A stretch of DNA of 64,000 nt, from assembly GCA_036873755.1 (NCBI GenBank), contig JAVTVY010020310.1:1-64000 (forward strand). Direction: 5' to 3'. Numbering within the stretch: position 1 is the stretch's first letter; each line of letters starts with the position of its first letter. A program made the translations under genes and the position numbers. This DNA is from Hanleya hanleyi. Its lineage: Eukaryota; Mollusca; Polyplacophora; Lepidopleurida; Hanleyidae. Shown here piece after piece: positions 31,749 through 42,038 of the stretch. The notes beneath the pieces are model-generated. The model ran no database searches. It saw only the letters and a program-made list of their open reading frames with translations, and was not told the origin of the DNA.

Positions 31749-33143
31749 TTAAATGCGAGACAAACAATCAGCGATCAAATTGTCCTTACCCTTAATATGT
31801 TTGATTTCAATATTGTATTCTTGTAACACCAAACTCCATCTCAACAATCTTTGATTTTTGTTTTTCATCTTACTTATGAAAACAAGTGGATTGTGATCAC
31901 TGAATACAGTAATTGGCAACGATGAAGAAGTAACATAAACATCAAAATGTTGCAAAGCCAATATCATTGCCAAACTTTCTTTCTCAACTGTAGAATATTT
32001 TCTCTGATGTTTGTCAGATTTACGTGAAAAATAACATATTGGGTGATCTATACCATCTATACCTTCTTGTAACAAAACGGCACCAGCAGCGACATCACTA
32101 GCATCTACAGCCAGTTTAAAAGGTGAACCGAAATCTGGTGCTGAAAGAACTGGCGCGCTCTTGAGTATGGCTTTCAGTTTTTCAAAAGCTGATTCACATT
32201 CATCGGTCCAAACAAAAATTACCCTCTTTCTTAAGAGCCGAGTTAAAGGTTCAGTAATATCTGAAAAATTAGGACAAAATTTCCTGTAGTAACCAGCCAT
32301 ACCCAAGAAACGCATCAGTTGTCTCTTACATGTTGGTTTTGGAAATAGCGAGATAGCACTGACCTTAGCATCTACAGGCTTTACCTGACCCTGACCTACA
32401 ACATGACCCAAGAATGTCACACGTGCATGTCCAAATTCACTTTTCCCAAGGTTGACTGTCAGCTTGGCGTCACTCAGCCGATTGAACAGTGCGCGAATTC
32501 TCTGTAGATGATCTTCCCATGTATCGCTGTCGACAATGACGTCATCAATGTAAGTCTCACATCCTTCCAAACCGGAAGTAACACGGTTGATGAGACGCTG
32601 GAACGTGGCTGTAGAATTTTTCATTCCAAATGGCATAACTTTGTATTGGAACAGACCCTCCGGAGTGACGAATGCTGATATCTCCTTCGCACGATCTGTC
32701 AGTGGAACTTGCCAAAATCCTTTCAGAAGATCAAACTTTGACACGAACTTGGCACTTCCCACTTTATCAATGCAATCGTCAATGCGTGAAATAGAGAATG
32801 TGTCTGTTTTGGTCAATGTGTTCACCTTTCTGTAGTCAGTACACATCCTGTAACTGCCATCTGGCTTTGGAACTAGGATACAAGGTGAACTCCAGTTACT
32901 ATTACTTGATTCAATGAAGTCATTGTCCAATAAATACTGAATCTCTTTTTTCATGTAGTTTTGTTTAAAGGGGTTCAAACGATATGGGTGCTGCTTCACT
33001 GGATTGGAATCTCCGACATCGACGTCATGTGAAGTTGTATCAGTCCGAGTAGGAATGTCGGGAAACAAATGAGCATATTGACTGAGCAGAGTTCGAAGTT
33101 CTTCCTGACGCGCTGGCTCGAGATGACACAACTTGGAATCCAA
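31749..33143 (-). CDS. pol: Reverse transcriptase and RNase H region of pol
   Basis: 464 codons open. Retroviral-type reverse transcriptase at about residues 50-260: KPDGSYRMCTDYRKVN, SKFDLLKGFWQ, MPFGMKNSTATFQR and the catalytic YIDDV. The tether has FLGHVVGQG. RNase H follows with LAVDASDVAAGAVLLQ, YSTVEKE, FSDHNPL and a terminal KGKDNLIADCLSR. Role: copies element RNA to DNA in the cytoplasm or particle. This ORF is the last coding block before the 3' LTR, so reverse transcriptase lies downstream of integrase. A TAG at 33165-33167 separates it in frame from integrase, so the first Met is probably not a true start. Confidence 0.95.
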   Translation of the reverse strand: MDSKLCHLEPARQEELRTLLSQYAHLFPDIPTRTDTTSHDVDVGDSNPVKQHPYRLNPFKQNYMKKEIQYLLDNDFIESSNSNWSSPCILVPKPDGSYRMCTDYRKVNTLTKTDTFSISRIDDCIDKVGSAKFVSKFDLLKGFWQVPLTDRAKEISAFVTPEGLFQYKVMPFGMKNSTATFQRLINRVTSGLEGCETYIDDVIVDSDTWEDHLQRIRALFNRLSDAKLTVNLGKSEFGHARVTFLGHVVGQGQVKPVDAKVSAISLFPKPTCKRQLMRFLGMAGYYRKFCPNFSDITEPLTRLLRKRVIFVWTDECESAFEKLKAILKSAPVLSAPDFGSPFKLAVDASDVAAGAVLLQEGIDGIDHPICYFSRKSDKHQRKYSTVEKESLAMILALQHFDVYVTSSSLPITVFSDHNPLVFISKMKNKNQRLLRWSLVLQEYNIEIKHIKGKDNLIADCLSRI

Positions 33144-33164
33144 ATTAAGTAGAATGTCAGAGTT

Positions 33165-33731
33165 CTATAATTTCGCCGCTGTCATGGGCTCTTCACAAGT
33201 TTCAGTAGTATCAGGGTCAGAACTAACTATACTTACAGGATGGACAGTACTGTTAGTGCTATCTCTATCAATGTATAACTTTAACATATTTACATGGCAT
33301 AACTGTTTGCTTTTACGCCTGTCAGGAGTCTGAACTACATAAATAAGGTCACTTAGTTTCTTTTCAATGACATAAGGACCATAATATCTAGCCTTAAGTG
33401 GATTACCAGGAATAGGCAGAAAAGCAAGAACCTTCTCACCAGGTTTGAAACTTTGTTTAAGGACATGTTTATCATAGGTTATTTTCATACCTTTTTGAGC
33501 TGATCTTAAATTTGACATGGCCAAATCACGTGCTTTGGTCAACCTGGTGCGAAAGTCCGACACATATTGTAAGAGACTACATGAGTCAAGATCACTGTCT
33601 AGGAACTTTTCCTTCAGCAGTTTAAGTGGTCCTCTAACTGTATGACCAAAGACTAATTCAAATGGACTGAAGCCTAAAGACTCTTGAACAGACTCTCTAA
33701 CAGCAAACAATAACAAATGTATGCCTTCATC
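33165..33731 (-). pseudogene. pol: Integrase C-terminal part of pol
   Basis: Continues in frame from the integrase core after a TGA at 33732-33734. Contains LGFSPFELVFGHTVRGPL, the conserved end of gypsy integrases, then KPGEKVLAFLPIPGNPL and a YYGPYVIEKKL segment of the C-terminal DNA-binding region (residues about 90-150). It ends at TAG 33165-33167, in frame with the reverse transcriptase ORF. No chromodomain seen. Confidence 0.9.
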
Positions 33732-34169
33732 TCAGTCTTTCTCAGTGTCAAAACAATAAGTCCTAAGCATGTTCTTTAATGTTTGGTGGAATCTTTCTAA
33801 TGCGCCTTGGCTTTCTGGGTGGTATGCAGATGATTTGTACTGCTTTATTCCCAATTCATGAATGACTTGTTGAAAGATTCCTGACATGAAATTAGATCCC
33901 TGATCAGTCTGAACAGACTGGGGTAGGCCGACAAGTGTGAAAAACTTAACTAAGGCCTTAACAATAGCTTTTGCCTTAATATTCCGTAAAGGAATGGCCT
34001 CAGGGAACCTGGTTGAAGCACACATGATTGTTAACATGTATTGGTTGCCTGACTTTGTTTTTGGTAATGGACCAACACAATCTATAATCACCCAAATGCA
34101 GGGATTGGTTGTAGAGGGGCCTTTGGTATGGTTTGGTTGGGTTTTCCTACCATTTGACACGTGTGGCAT
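33732..34169 (-). pseudogene. pol: Integrase catalytic core of pol
   Basis: DDE core: Asp in VIIDCVGPLP, second Asp in TDQGSNFMSG, Glu in HPESQGALERFHQTLK. Role: inserts the cDNA into the genome. Its start overlaps the gag ORF in another frame; the two frames share 34088-34169, and bases usually present between the zinc-binding module and the core seem deleted, giving a frame change. A TGA (33732-33734) ends this part where the next codon continues integrase in the same frame. Confidence 0.9.
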
Positions 34170-36394
34170 GACCTACAAAATTCGGCAACATCTTTCTTTA
34201 AATTTGGGCAATAGAAATGATTTAGAATTGTGTAGTATGTTTTATTAACACCTAAATGGCCTGAAAGAGGTGTTTCATGGGCTATTCTGAGAATATCTAA
34301 ACGATATGAGTTTGGTACAACAATCTGATACTTAACTGTCCACTCATCATCAGGTGACACATCTGGCGGTCGCCATTTGCGCATAAGAACACCATTCTTA
34401 CAAAAGTAACACACAGGCTCTTGAGTTACATCACACTCATCTACTGCCTTGTCAAATAGCTTGGAAATGTCCTTGTCACTATGCTGTTCATTAAGCAGCT
34501 GTGATTTTGAAATTTTGTCATTAGAACATTCCAATTTGCTATCCAAATGTGGCTTATCAGCCTCATCATTTAAACACACAAAGGTGTCGGCCAAACAAAC
34601 GTCATCGATGACGTCCTCTTTAAGAGCCTTTTCAGCCTCCTCAGCCAATTTACTCATGGCTCTAGTAACTGCATAAGCAGGATACAAACTTTGAATTTCG
34701 TCTTCAACTGGATCATGAATCTGATCCAAACAAGGCTTGTCAGTTACAATCGGGTTAACCCCGACCTTATCTCCCGCAAGATCATTGCCAAGAAGTAATT
34801 GAACACCCTCAAACGGTAAACTACCTTTAATACCCACCGTAACAGGTCCAGAAATCAAGTCGGAAGACAGATGAATGTTATGGAGCGGAACGGGTGTATA
34901 ATTTACAGAATCTACCCCTTTAATCAGGACATTACTGCCTGCAGATGAAGAATCAGAAAACGGCAAAATATCTGCCAACAAAAGAGACTGGGACGCGCCC
35001 GTATCTCGCAAAATCTTCACAGGAGTAGCATTAGAAAAATCACTTGAAAGTGACACAAAACCATTATGGATAAATGGTTCAAAAATCTTCATAACAGGAT
35101 TTGAAAAACTGTCAAACTTATCCTTGATAGAACTAATAGGAACAGTGTCCTTGGCCATCTTAACGTCATATACATTATGAACGGCATTAACCTGCTTGGG
35201 TATAGATCTTGAAGCGAGGAACCCACTAGGCTTTTGAAAGGCTTGATGTTGTTGTCTTCTTTTCAATTTAAAACAGTTAGCCATCAAGTGGCCGTCCTTT
35301 TTATAGTAGCTGCAAACGGGAGACTTATTTTGAGTGTTAAAAGTGGGTGACTGAGACTTTGTGTTTGACCTTTGACCTTTGTAACTGGGGTTAAAAGTTT
35401 TAGGCCTTGAGAAAGAACAGGATTTGTTACCTGAGATGTTAGACTGGAATGGACTGTACTTAACAGCATTGACAAATGATAATTTGTGTGTCAGAGCGTA
35501 TTCATCAGCAAATCGGGCTGCTTCGTCTAAAGTGTTGGCATTCTTTTCATCAAGAAATGTTCTAATATCACCATGGATACACCTTTTAAATTCCTCTACT
35601 AGCATAAGCTGTCTAAGGTTTTCAAAGTTGTTGTCAATTTTAACCCAAGCACACCACCTATCAAATAACTGTTCTTTTGAACGAGCAAAGTTTTCTTTTT
35701 CACAACTACGAAACTTTTGTCTATAGGCTTCAGGAACTAATTCATAACCTTTGAGGATTAAATCCTTCACCATATCATAATTTGATGCTTGCTCTACCGT
35801 CAATTGAGTGTAAATGTTCCTTGCCTTTCCGATGAAAACACTTTGAAGAAGTAAACTCCAATTTTCCTTCGGCCAGTTTAAATTTTCAGCAATTTTCTCA
35901 AAATGCAGAAAATATTTATCAACTTCTTTTTCCTGAAATGGTGGGACGAGACGTATTTGTCGAGCTGCATCAAATTTTGATTGTGATTGTACAGGTGCAT
36001 CTGTAGGAGGATCTGTTCGCGACTGTAATTCCATATGCTTTATTTCTAACTGAAATTGTCTTTCTTTCTCAACTCTCTCTAATCTTTCCTCTCTTTCTAA
36101 CTTTTCTCTCTCTGATTCTAATTCTAATTTCTTTAATTCCAGCTGATTTTGCAATTCTAGTTTCTTTAATTCCAAATCACCAGCTGTTTCCTCAGTGAAA
36201 TCAAAATCACTTTCATCCCAAAGTTGTTTGCTAACAAAATGTTTAATAATGAGTTTCTTAATTTCTTGCTTTCTCCAAGATGTTTTAACTTTAATTTGTA
36301 GGAAATTACACAGCGCGAACAAATCCTCTTTGCGTAGTTCGTCAAATTCCTCCTGACCAGGCTTTGAAGCAAACTGAGCTGGGTCAAATGACAT
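34088..36394 (-). CDS. gag: Gag, protease and integrase zinc module
   Basis: 768 codons. Residues about 70-130 are a highly charged coiled coil (repeated LELKKLELE). Residues about 220-310 resemble the SCAN-like capsid region. A zinc knuckle near residue 365 reads CSYYKKDGHLMANC; its second Cys is Tyr, so metal binding is doubtful. RDTGASQSLL near residue 465 is the aspartic protease active site. The C-terminus has HLGVNKTYY...CRSCHTCQ, the H2C2 zinc-binding module that starts integrase. Gag packages the RNA; protease cleaves the polyprotein. Gag and pol thus appear to share one frame until the break near 34090. Confidence 0.93.
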   Translation of the reverse strand: MSFDPAQFASKPGQEEFDELRKEDLFALCNFLQIKVKTSWRKQEIKKLIIKHFVSKQLWDESDFDFTEETAGDLELKKLELQNQLELKKLELESEREKLEREERLERVEKERQFQLEIKHMELQSRTDPPTDAPVQSQSKFDAARQIRLVPPFQEKEVDKYFLHFEKIAENLNWPKENWSLLLQSVFIGKARNIYTQLTVEQASNYDMVKDLILKGYELVPEAYRQKFRSCEKENFARSKEQLFDRWCAWVKIDNNFENLRQLMLVEEFKRCIHGDIRTFLDEKNANTLDEAARFADEYALTHKLSFVNAVKYSPFQSNISGNKSCSFSRPKTFNPSYKGQRSNTKSQSPTFNTQNKSPVCSYYKKDGHLMANCFKLKRRQQHQAFQKPSGFLASRSIPKQVNAVHNVYDVKMAKDTVPISSIKDKFDSFSNPVMKIFEPFIHNGFVSLSSDFSNATPVKILRDTGASQSLLLADILPFSDSSSAGSNVLIKGVDSVNYTPVPLHNIHLSSDLISGPVTVGIKGSLPFEGVQLLLGNDLAGDKVGVNPIVTDKPCLDQIHDPVEDEIQSLYPAYAVTRAMSKLAEEAEKALKEDVIDDVCLADTFVCLNDEADKPHLDSKLECSNDKISKSQLLNEQHSDKDISKLFDKAVDECDVTQEPVCYFCKNGVLMRKWRPPDVSPDDEWTVKYQIVVPNSYRLDILRIAHETPLSGHLGVNKTYYTILNHFYCPNLKKDVAEFCRSCHTCQMVGKPNQTIPKAPLQPIPAFG

Positions 36395-36503
36395 ACTGAT
36401 AATATACTACTCCTCGACTTCACAAATTCAGACAATGTATCAATTTAGAACTATGTTGCAAAGCTGGAATGTAAACAAAGCTCGCGGACAGGCCCCCAAT
36501 TTC

Positions 36504-37394
36504 TGTTACGTCTAAACGATAATAGAAAAACGCAACAGAAAGATTTGTGAAGTCGAGAATTAATAATCAACTATTTATTTACAATACTAAAATCATACAC
36601 AAATTAAGTTAGGTCAATATAGCAAACAAATGTCAAATAAAATCTTACTGTTCAATGTTATACCGGTATATCCGTATAACCGGAGTCCGTAACAACGTGC
36701 TAATCTCTAAACAGTCTGTGCCGAAATCGCGTTCCTGTATTTCTGTAGTCCAATATCACTCAGCTGTTGTCCAGTTTCCGTCAGCGGTCGAACAGGAATA
36801 TATATAATCCAGCAGTCAGTTATCTCAGGCAAATGTTAGTCAATGATAATAATGATGATGATGCACCCACGTAAGTCGTTCGAATCTCCTCCTCGGTCAC
36901 TAAACTTCGAGCAATTTATACTCTATTGGGGCATTCGAGATTATTCTATCAGATCTAGAAATTTCCATCGGTACAACAATGACGTAAGATTTAACCCAGA
37001 TACGAGAAAGTTCGACATAATTAACCCAGATAAACAAGTGCTTTCTCATTCCAGAAACGTCCATAGTAAACAACTATTTGACAGTCTATATGTGCAGATG
37101 GCGCTCAAGTATAACTAACAATATCATACGGGGTATGTTGATGAATAAGCGGATGGCGCTGTTTAGATGTGCAGATGGCGCTGTTTAATACAGATCTTTC
37201 GTACAGCGGCCATTTGCAATATAGAATCGAGAAAACACGAGACGGATGACACATAATTCACTCACGATAAATCGGTCACGATTACGAGAAAATTCCAGAT
37301 CATAACCACAGAACAGAAGGTTAACAAGTCCACCTCAGTTCCGCAATTCTAGAACTATCTTCAGTGTCTAACTTTATACTGTAATACTATGACA
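36504..37394 (-). repeat. 5' LTR of Gmr1-type retrotransposon
   Basis: 891 bases, TGTTACGTC to TATGACA, upstream of gag on the minus strand. Very close to 30714-31633. Distinguishing differences include CCGTATAACCGG for CTCTCAGAG and two deletions. Carries ATGATGATGATGCACCC near 36855 as in the other LTR. Confidence 0.93.
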
Positions 37395-37438
37395 ATATAC
37401 TCTCTAAATATCCTGGATATGCCCTCTGTTTTATTCAA

Positions 37439-37975
37439 CCCTATCTGGCCGGGGCTTTTTGAGACCTGCCCAGGCTTGGTGGGGGGCGGGAAGGGGTGAC
37501 CAAACTATACCGCTGGCAAAAGTTCTACCAGAAAATGTAAAAACAAATCCAATATGACCGCTTTGATGACGTCACAGTGACCTCATTTTCGCAAACGGCA
37601 TTTTTTGTCGATTTTTCAGTCAAATTTTCTGATTTTTTTATTTATGAAATTTCTCCGAAAAAAAAGCATGATAAATTAGTAAATAATAATATGATGCGAA
37701 ATAAAATAGTTTTTTCCCACTTTTCATCGGGGAAAAACAGAAATTTTGAAGAAATATGACGAATACATCATTTTTCTGATTCCCCACGTGGATGCCATCT
37801 TGAATTTAGCCATGATCCGCTGTTGGAGGGGTTATGCGAATAGGCTCAAAATGACCCCAATATGATAACCTATAAAGTCACGGAGTTTCAGCTCTCCATT
37901 TTTTGTCGTTCCGGAGATAGCGCAGAAAGTTAGGTAGGCATTTTGACTCCTCTCCCCCCGCCAGGAGTGGTAGGG
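37439..37975 (-). mobile_element. TTAA MITE (family B), copy 2
   Basis: Starts CCCTATCTGGCCGGGGC and ends GGTAGGGTTAA; TTAA at 37976-37979 and a changed TCAA at 37435-37438. The body is the reverse of copy 1. It lies 44 bases outside the 5' LTR of the retrotransposon. Confidence 0.82.
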
Positions 37976-38369
37976 TTAAAGCCTGAATGTTCATATTTTG
38001 ATTTCGCCCAACACTGCAAATTAGTAGTAGCAATAACTCGCATTTTAGTAATTGATATCTTTATCACTCCGATGTCAATCTATGGTTTAATACCCGCATG
38101 ACGATTTTTTAGCGTCGCTATAATGAGATGACTAACTGGTTATAACGAGATGGCATACTCTTAGGTAACGGCACTAACTCGCCAAAACGATATTTCGATT
38201 CCTTATAACGAGGTAAAACAGATGTTATAGCGATATAATAAGAACAAACAAACTCGTGTATCGAGATAAACAATATCTCATCATTATAATCGTTATAATC
38301 TGATTTGTGGTATCCGGTCACTTTTCGACATTTGTCATGTACCTGCGTCAATATAGTGTTACACAGCTT

Positions 38370-38540
38370 ACCTCACACCGCTTAATCGGCACGGATTCGA
38401 GCTCCGCTGGGGCATGTGCGAAAGTTTGTCAGTTACTTGCCGACGGACGGTGGTTCTCTCCGGATACTGCGGCTCCCAACAACCGAATTGGCTGTCATCA
38501 TATGAGTGCAATAATATTTACTGTGGCATTATCCTCCCTC
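38370..38540 (+). repeat. tRNA-derived SINE 2 fragment
   Basis: Contains a B-box-like GGATTCGAGCTCC followed by GAAAGTTTGTCAGTTACTTG, GGTGGTTCTCTCCGGATACT and CATATGAGTGCAATAAT, the body of a SINE type common in molluscs. The A box is poor. The 87-codon ORF here is incidental. Confidence 0.6.
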
Positions 38541-39118
38541 CCTAACCAGGTCACCAACAGCGCTGCCTGAAAATTTTCAACAATGATAAAATTCTGAGGT
38601 GGGAAAATCTAATTAACTGGGTTGGGCATATTCCGATAACTTGAAGATATCTTGAGAGATCCGGCCGAAACTCTCAGTACAGTCTTCAGATTTCCCTTTT
38701 TGCTCGGAGTTCATAAGCCGACATACTGAGAATTCCGCTATCCCGCCAGTTCCTACTGGAGCTCGTGGGGGGTTTATAGCCTGTATCGTATATGGTAAAG
38801 TTACATTACACGTTGACGGGAGATAAAACAAATAACAAAATCGATCGAGACGCGTCATGCATTAGACGCATGGCGATAGTGGTGAGCAAAAACAATTTAT
38901 AAGAAGGCCAATGAATACGAGAAATGTTGTATTCTGTACTGTCAAATAAACCAGATCATTCGTGCGTACAGTTACTGGCTAAATCGGCAACCTTGGTGTG
39001 GATTTTGCGTCTTCAAACCGAAATTGATGTTGCGTTGTAAAATGACTTGCATCCATGAAAACGAACTTAGATATGGTATCAAGGCTGCCGTATAGTTCGT
39101 CTGACCACGGAGACGCAC
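38541..39118. other. Non-coding, nothing recognised
   Basis: No exon, repeat boundary or RNA gene recognised. Confidence 0.5.
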
Positions 39119-39678
39119 TGATCCCGATCAGATTGGCCAAAAGTGCCCCCCTATATATTTTCTCTACCACCAAGGCTAGAGCGCTGAAACTTACCACACA
39201 GTATCTTTGGTTCAAGCTCTACCGGGAAATGTAAAAAAATCCAAGATGGCCGCCATGATGACGTCACAGTGACGTGGTCTTCTCTGAAGCCATTTTTCGG
39301 CCTTTTTGGGGTCGATTTTTCGAAATTTTCATTTTTCCGATTTTTCTCTCGAAAAAAATCAAATAAAATATAGAATAATTAGTTTTGCATCAGTAAAATA
39401 CTTTCAAGCACTTTTAGACAAGCAAAATGTGAAGAAATGGAGCGAAAAGATTGAAAAACACGACTTTCGCGGATACCACATGGCCGCCATTTTGAATTTA
39501 CCCATGATCCTCTGCCCGGGGGTATATGAAAATAGGCTCAAAATGACCCCAATAAGATAAGCTTAAAAGTCACAAAGTTTCAGCCTCCCCGGTTTTGTCG
39601 TTTCGGAGCAGCAGAGAAAAGTTAACTAGGGGGGGGCGCTTTCCGCCCCCCTCCCCCCACCCCCCAGGCCAGGTAGGG
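39119..39678 (-). mobile_element. TTAA MITE (family B), copy 3
   Basis: Reverse-orientation copy closest to copy 1 (shared TTTCAGCCTCCCCGGTTTTG against its reverse). The right end GGCCAGGTAGGG with TTAA at 39679-39682 is intact. The left terminal repeat is missing or eroded. Confidence 0.78.
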
Positions 39679-39682
39679 TTAA

Positions 39683-40329
39683 GGGTAGTATACCACGCCT
39701 TTGTAACCATATCCCTTACTTTATTCTAAATTTAAACTTGAGAGGTCCCTCGGATATTTTTGTTAAGATTCCGTCTAGATAGCTGAAAATTGGCACACTT
39801 TGGGATAGGTGCACTTCTATCAAAACAAGTAAACAGCATGTCATATAATTTTTTGGGGACATCACATTGACGTAATAACACAATGAGCCATTTATTGTCA
39901 CTTATTTGTCCATTTTCATTTGTTTTTTAGTTGTTTTTTTTTTAAATTCTGCTTGACATGGTAGATTGGATTCATTTTCATTGAAGAGATAGTTATATTT
40001 TGATGTTACCCATATGTGATAACAGTTGCCGATCGGCGAGTTATGGGTACTTATGAAACAATTTCTGAACTCTATCTCGCCCCCATTCTAAACCCAAATA
40101 TGAGGAGTGGATTATGGTTCATCGGATTTTTTTTCCTTGCTGCTAGAGTGCTGGAATTTTTCACACATTACAATTAGATTCTTGTTTATAAAAAACAGTG
40201 AATACAAATTAATACAATCTTTTGATGACGTCATTATGAGGTCATTAACTTGAAAATCAGTTTTTGTCGGAATTAACAATTCCTAGTTAGTTGGTACCAT
40301 CTGAAGGGGCAAATTCCATCCATGTTATG
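39683..40329. other. Non-coding, nothing recognised
   Basis: AT-rich. A short stretch near 40225-40265 (GATGACGTCATTATGAGGTCATT) resembles the family B body and may be a very old relic. Confidence 0.45.
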
Positions 40330-40333
40330 TTAT

Positions 40334-41018
40334 TGTTACGTCTAAACGATAATAGGAAAAACGCAACAGAAAGCTTTTGTGAAATCAAAGATTAACAATC
40401 TTATTTATAATACTAAAATCATATACAAATTAAGAAAAGTCAATACATTAACAAACAAATATGAAATATAGTCTTACTGTTCAATGCCATACCGGTGTAT
40501 CTCTCAGAGTCACAATCAAGCAATCAGTAATCTCAGGCTAAGGTAATATCCAGTAGCACAATCTAATGCACCCACATAGAAGCCGTTTGAATTCCTCCCT
40601 AGAATGACTAATTGTCCGGCTATTTATACTCTATGTGGCATTCCAGTACATTCTATCAAACCAAGAAGCTTCCACCGGTATAGCCTTGATGTATGTTCTA
40701 ACCCAGATAAGATCACAACGACTTCTAGAAAGCTCGAAATAATTAACCCACAAAACAGTATGTAGCTCTATCACTCCAGAAACAGCGACATGTGTAGATG
40801 GCGCTGTGTAGATGTGTAAATGGCGCTGTGACCCATTTACCCTCGTCATACGGGTCTCTTCGTTTCTCGGCCATTTTAATTTACTTGCGATAAATCGGTC
40901 ACGACTACGAGAAAATTCTATGATTATAATCACAGAACAGGATGTAAACATGTTTACATCAGCTCAATTATTCTAGAACTATCTTCAGTGTCTAATTTTA
41001 TACTGGAATACCATGACA
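40334..41018 (-). mobile_element. Solo LTR of the Gmr1-type family
   Basis: 685 bases, TGTTACGTCTAAACG to CCATGACA, clearly related to the LTRs at 30.7 and 36.5 kb but more diverged and internally shorter. A 4-bp TTAT duplication flanks it (40330-40333, 41019-41022). It marks an older insertion that lost its interior by LTR-LTR recombination. Confidence 0.88.
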
Positions 41019-42038
41019 TTATATGTTATAATCTTTGAAAATCAGTAGCTTAAATGTAATTATAGCTCATTTTATGAAACCTGCCCGGAACTCGTACTTG
41101 ACACAAAAAGTAGAGATTTCCGAGTAACAATCTGTTTTGGTGGCCAATGTAGTGGTAAGTCTGTTGATTTCACAATTGAACTTCAGTCCATTCAGTTTTC
41201 GTCATGGAATATTAATACCTCAGGGTGTTAGTTCTGTCTAACATGTAAAGTGTTTGTATGAGCGAGCGACAAGGTCATTCGTTTGATCCGTAGGAGAATA
41301 CGCAGGAATATCTTAAATGTCGCTTAACATGATAATAGGTTTGTTTAATCATCGGAAGTGTGCAGTTTAATTCACAAAGGAGCGAACGGATAAATAATTA
41401 ATAAACGTGAACAAATAATGCATACGGCAATCAAAGTGAAATGAAGGGCGTGCCAGAGAGGGTTGAATAATAAATACCATCTTATCACAGAGTTTTGTGG
41501 TGACACTTTTTTAAATATCCAACGTCAATGTAATAACACTTTTTATTTTAAATCATGAAATCAATCACAGACTCTACTATAGGCAAACTGCTGCAGAGTT
41601 GTTTTTTTCATTTTATAGAGGCTCGTAAATAACAGCGAATGCAAAGACATGATCAAGATAGACCATAGTGACAGCAGGTTTGTCAGCAGTTGCTACCAAA
41701 ATAATAGTGATCAATTCGTTATTAACACTTTATTTATCAATGTAATGTTACTCTATCGTTTTATCTTTTGGTCGAAAAGGTAAGATGATATTGTAATTCG
41801 GATAAACTGTATTAAGTGTATCTGAAAATTAATCCTTCGTTCGTATGGCAAGCCGCTTTACTTTTTATTGGTTAATATCAGCAAATATTTCATGATATCG
41901 GCAAATATTTTATTTAGTGATATCAAATCATTTAATAGTTGCATCCAATGATTTGATGCTATCAATCGACTATTTGCTGATATCAGCAATTGATTCGCTG
42001 ATAGCAAAAAATGATTTGATAATATCAGCAAATACTAT

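Larger units (their letters stand above)
30714..37394 (-). mobile_element. Nearly complete Ty3/gypsy LTR retrotransposon, Gmr1 gene order
   Basis: Two LTRs flank a coding region on the minus strand in the order gag, protease, integrase, reverse transcriptase, RNase H. Integrase upstream of reverse transcriptase is the copia-like order known in the Gmr1 lineage of gypsy elements. A purine-rich tract AAGAGGGAGAG (minus) abuts the 3' LTR. A TGGGGGCC-type primer site follows the 5' LTR a few bases in. Coding is interrupted by a frame change near 34090-34100, a TGA at 33732-33734 and a TAG at 33165-33167, and the gag zinc knuckle is altered. Probably recent but defective. Confidence 0.93.

Noticed and set aside
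30709..37399. Perfect target duplication of the full-length retrotransposon
   Set aside because: Flanks ATAG and ATAT differ; reported only as unclear.
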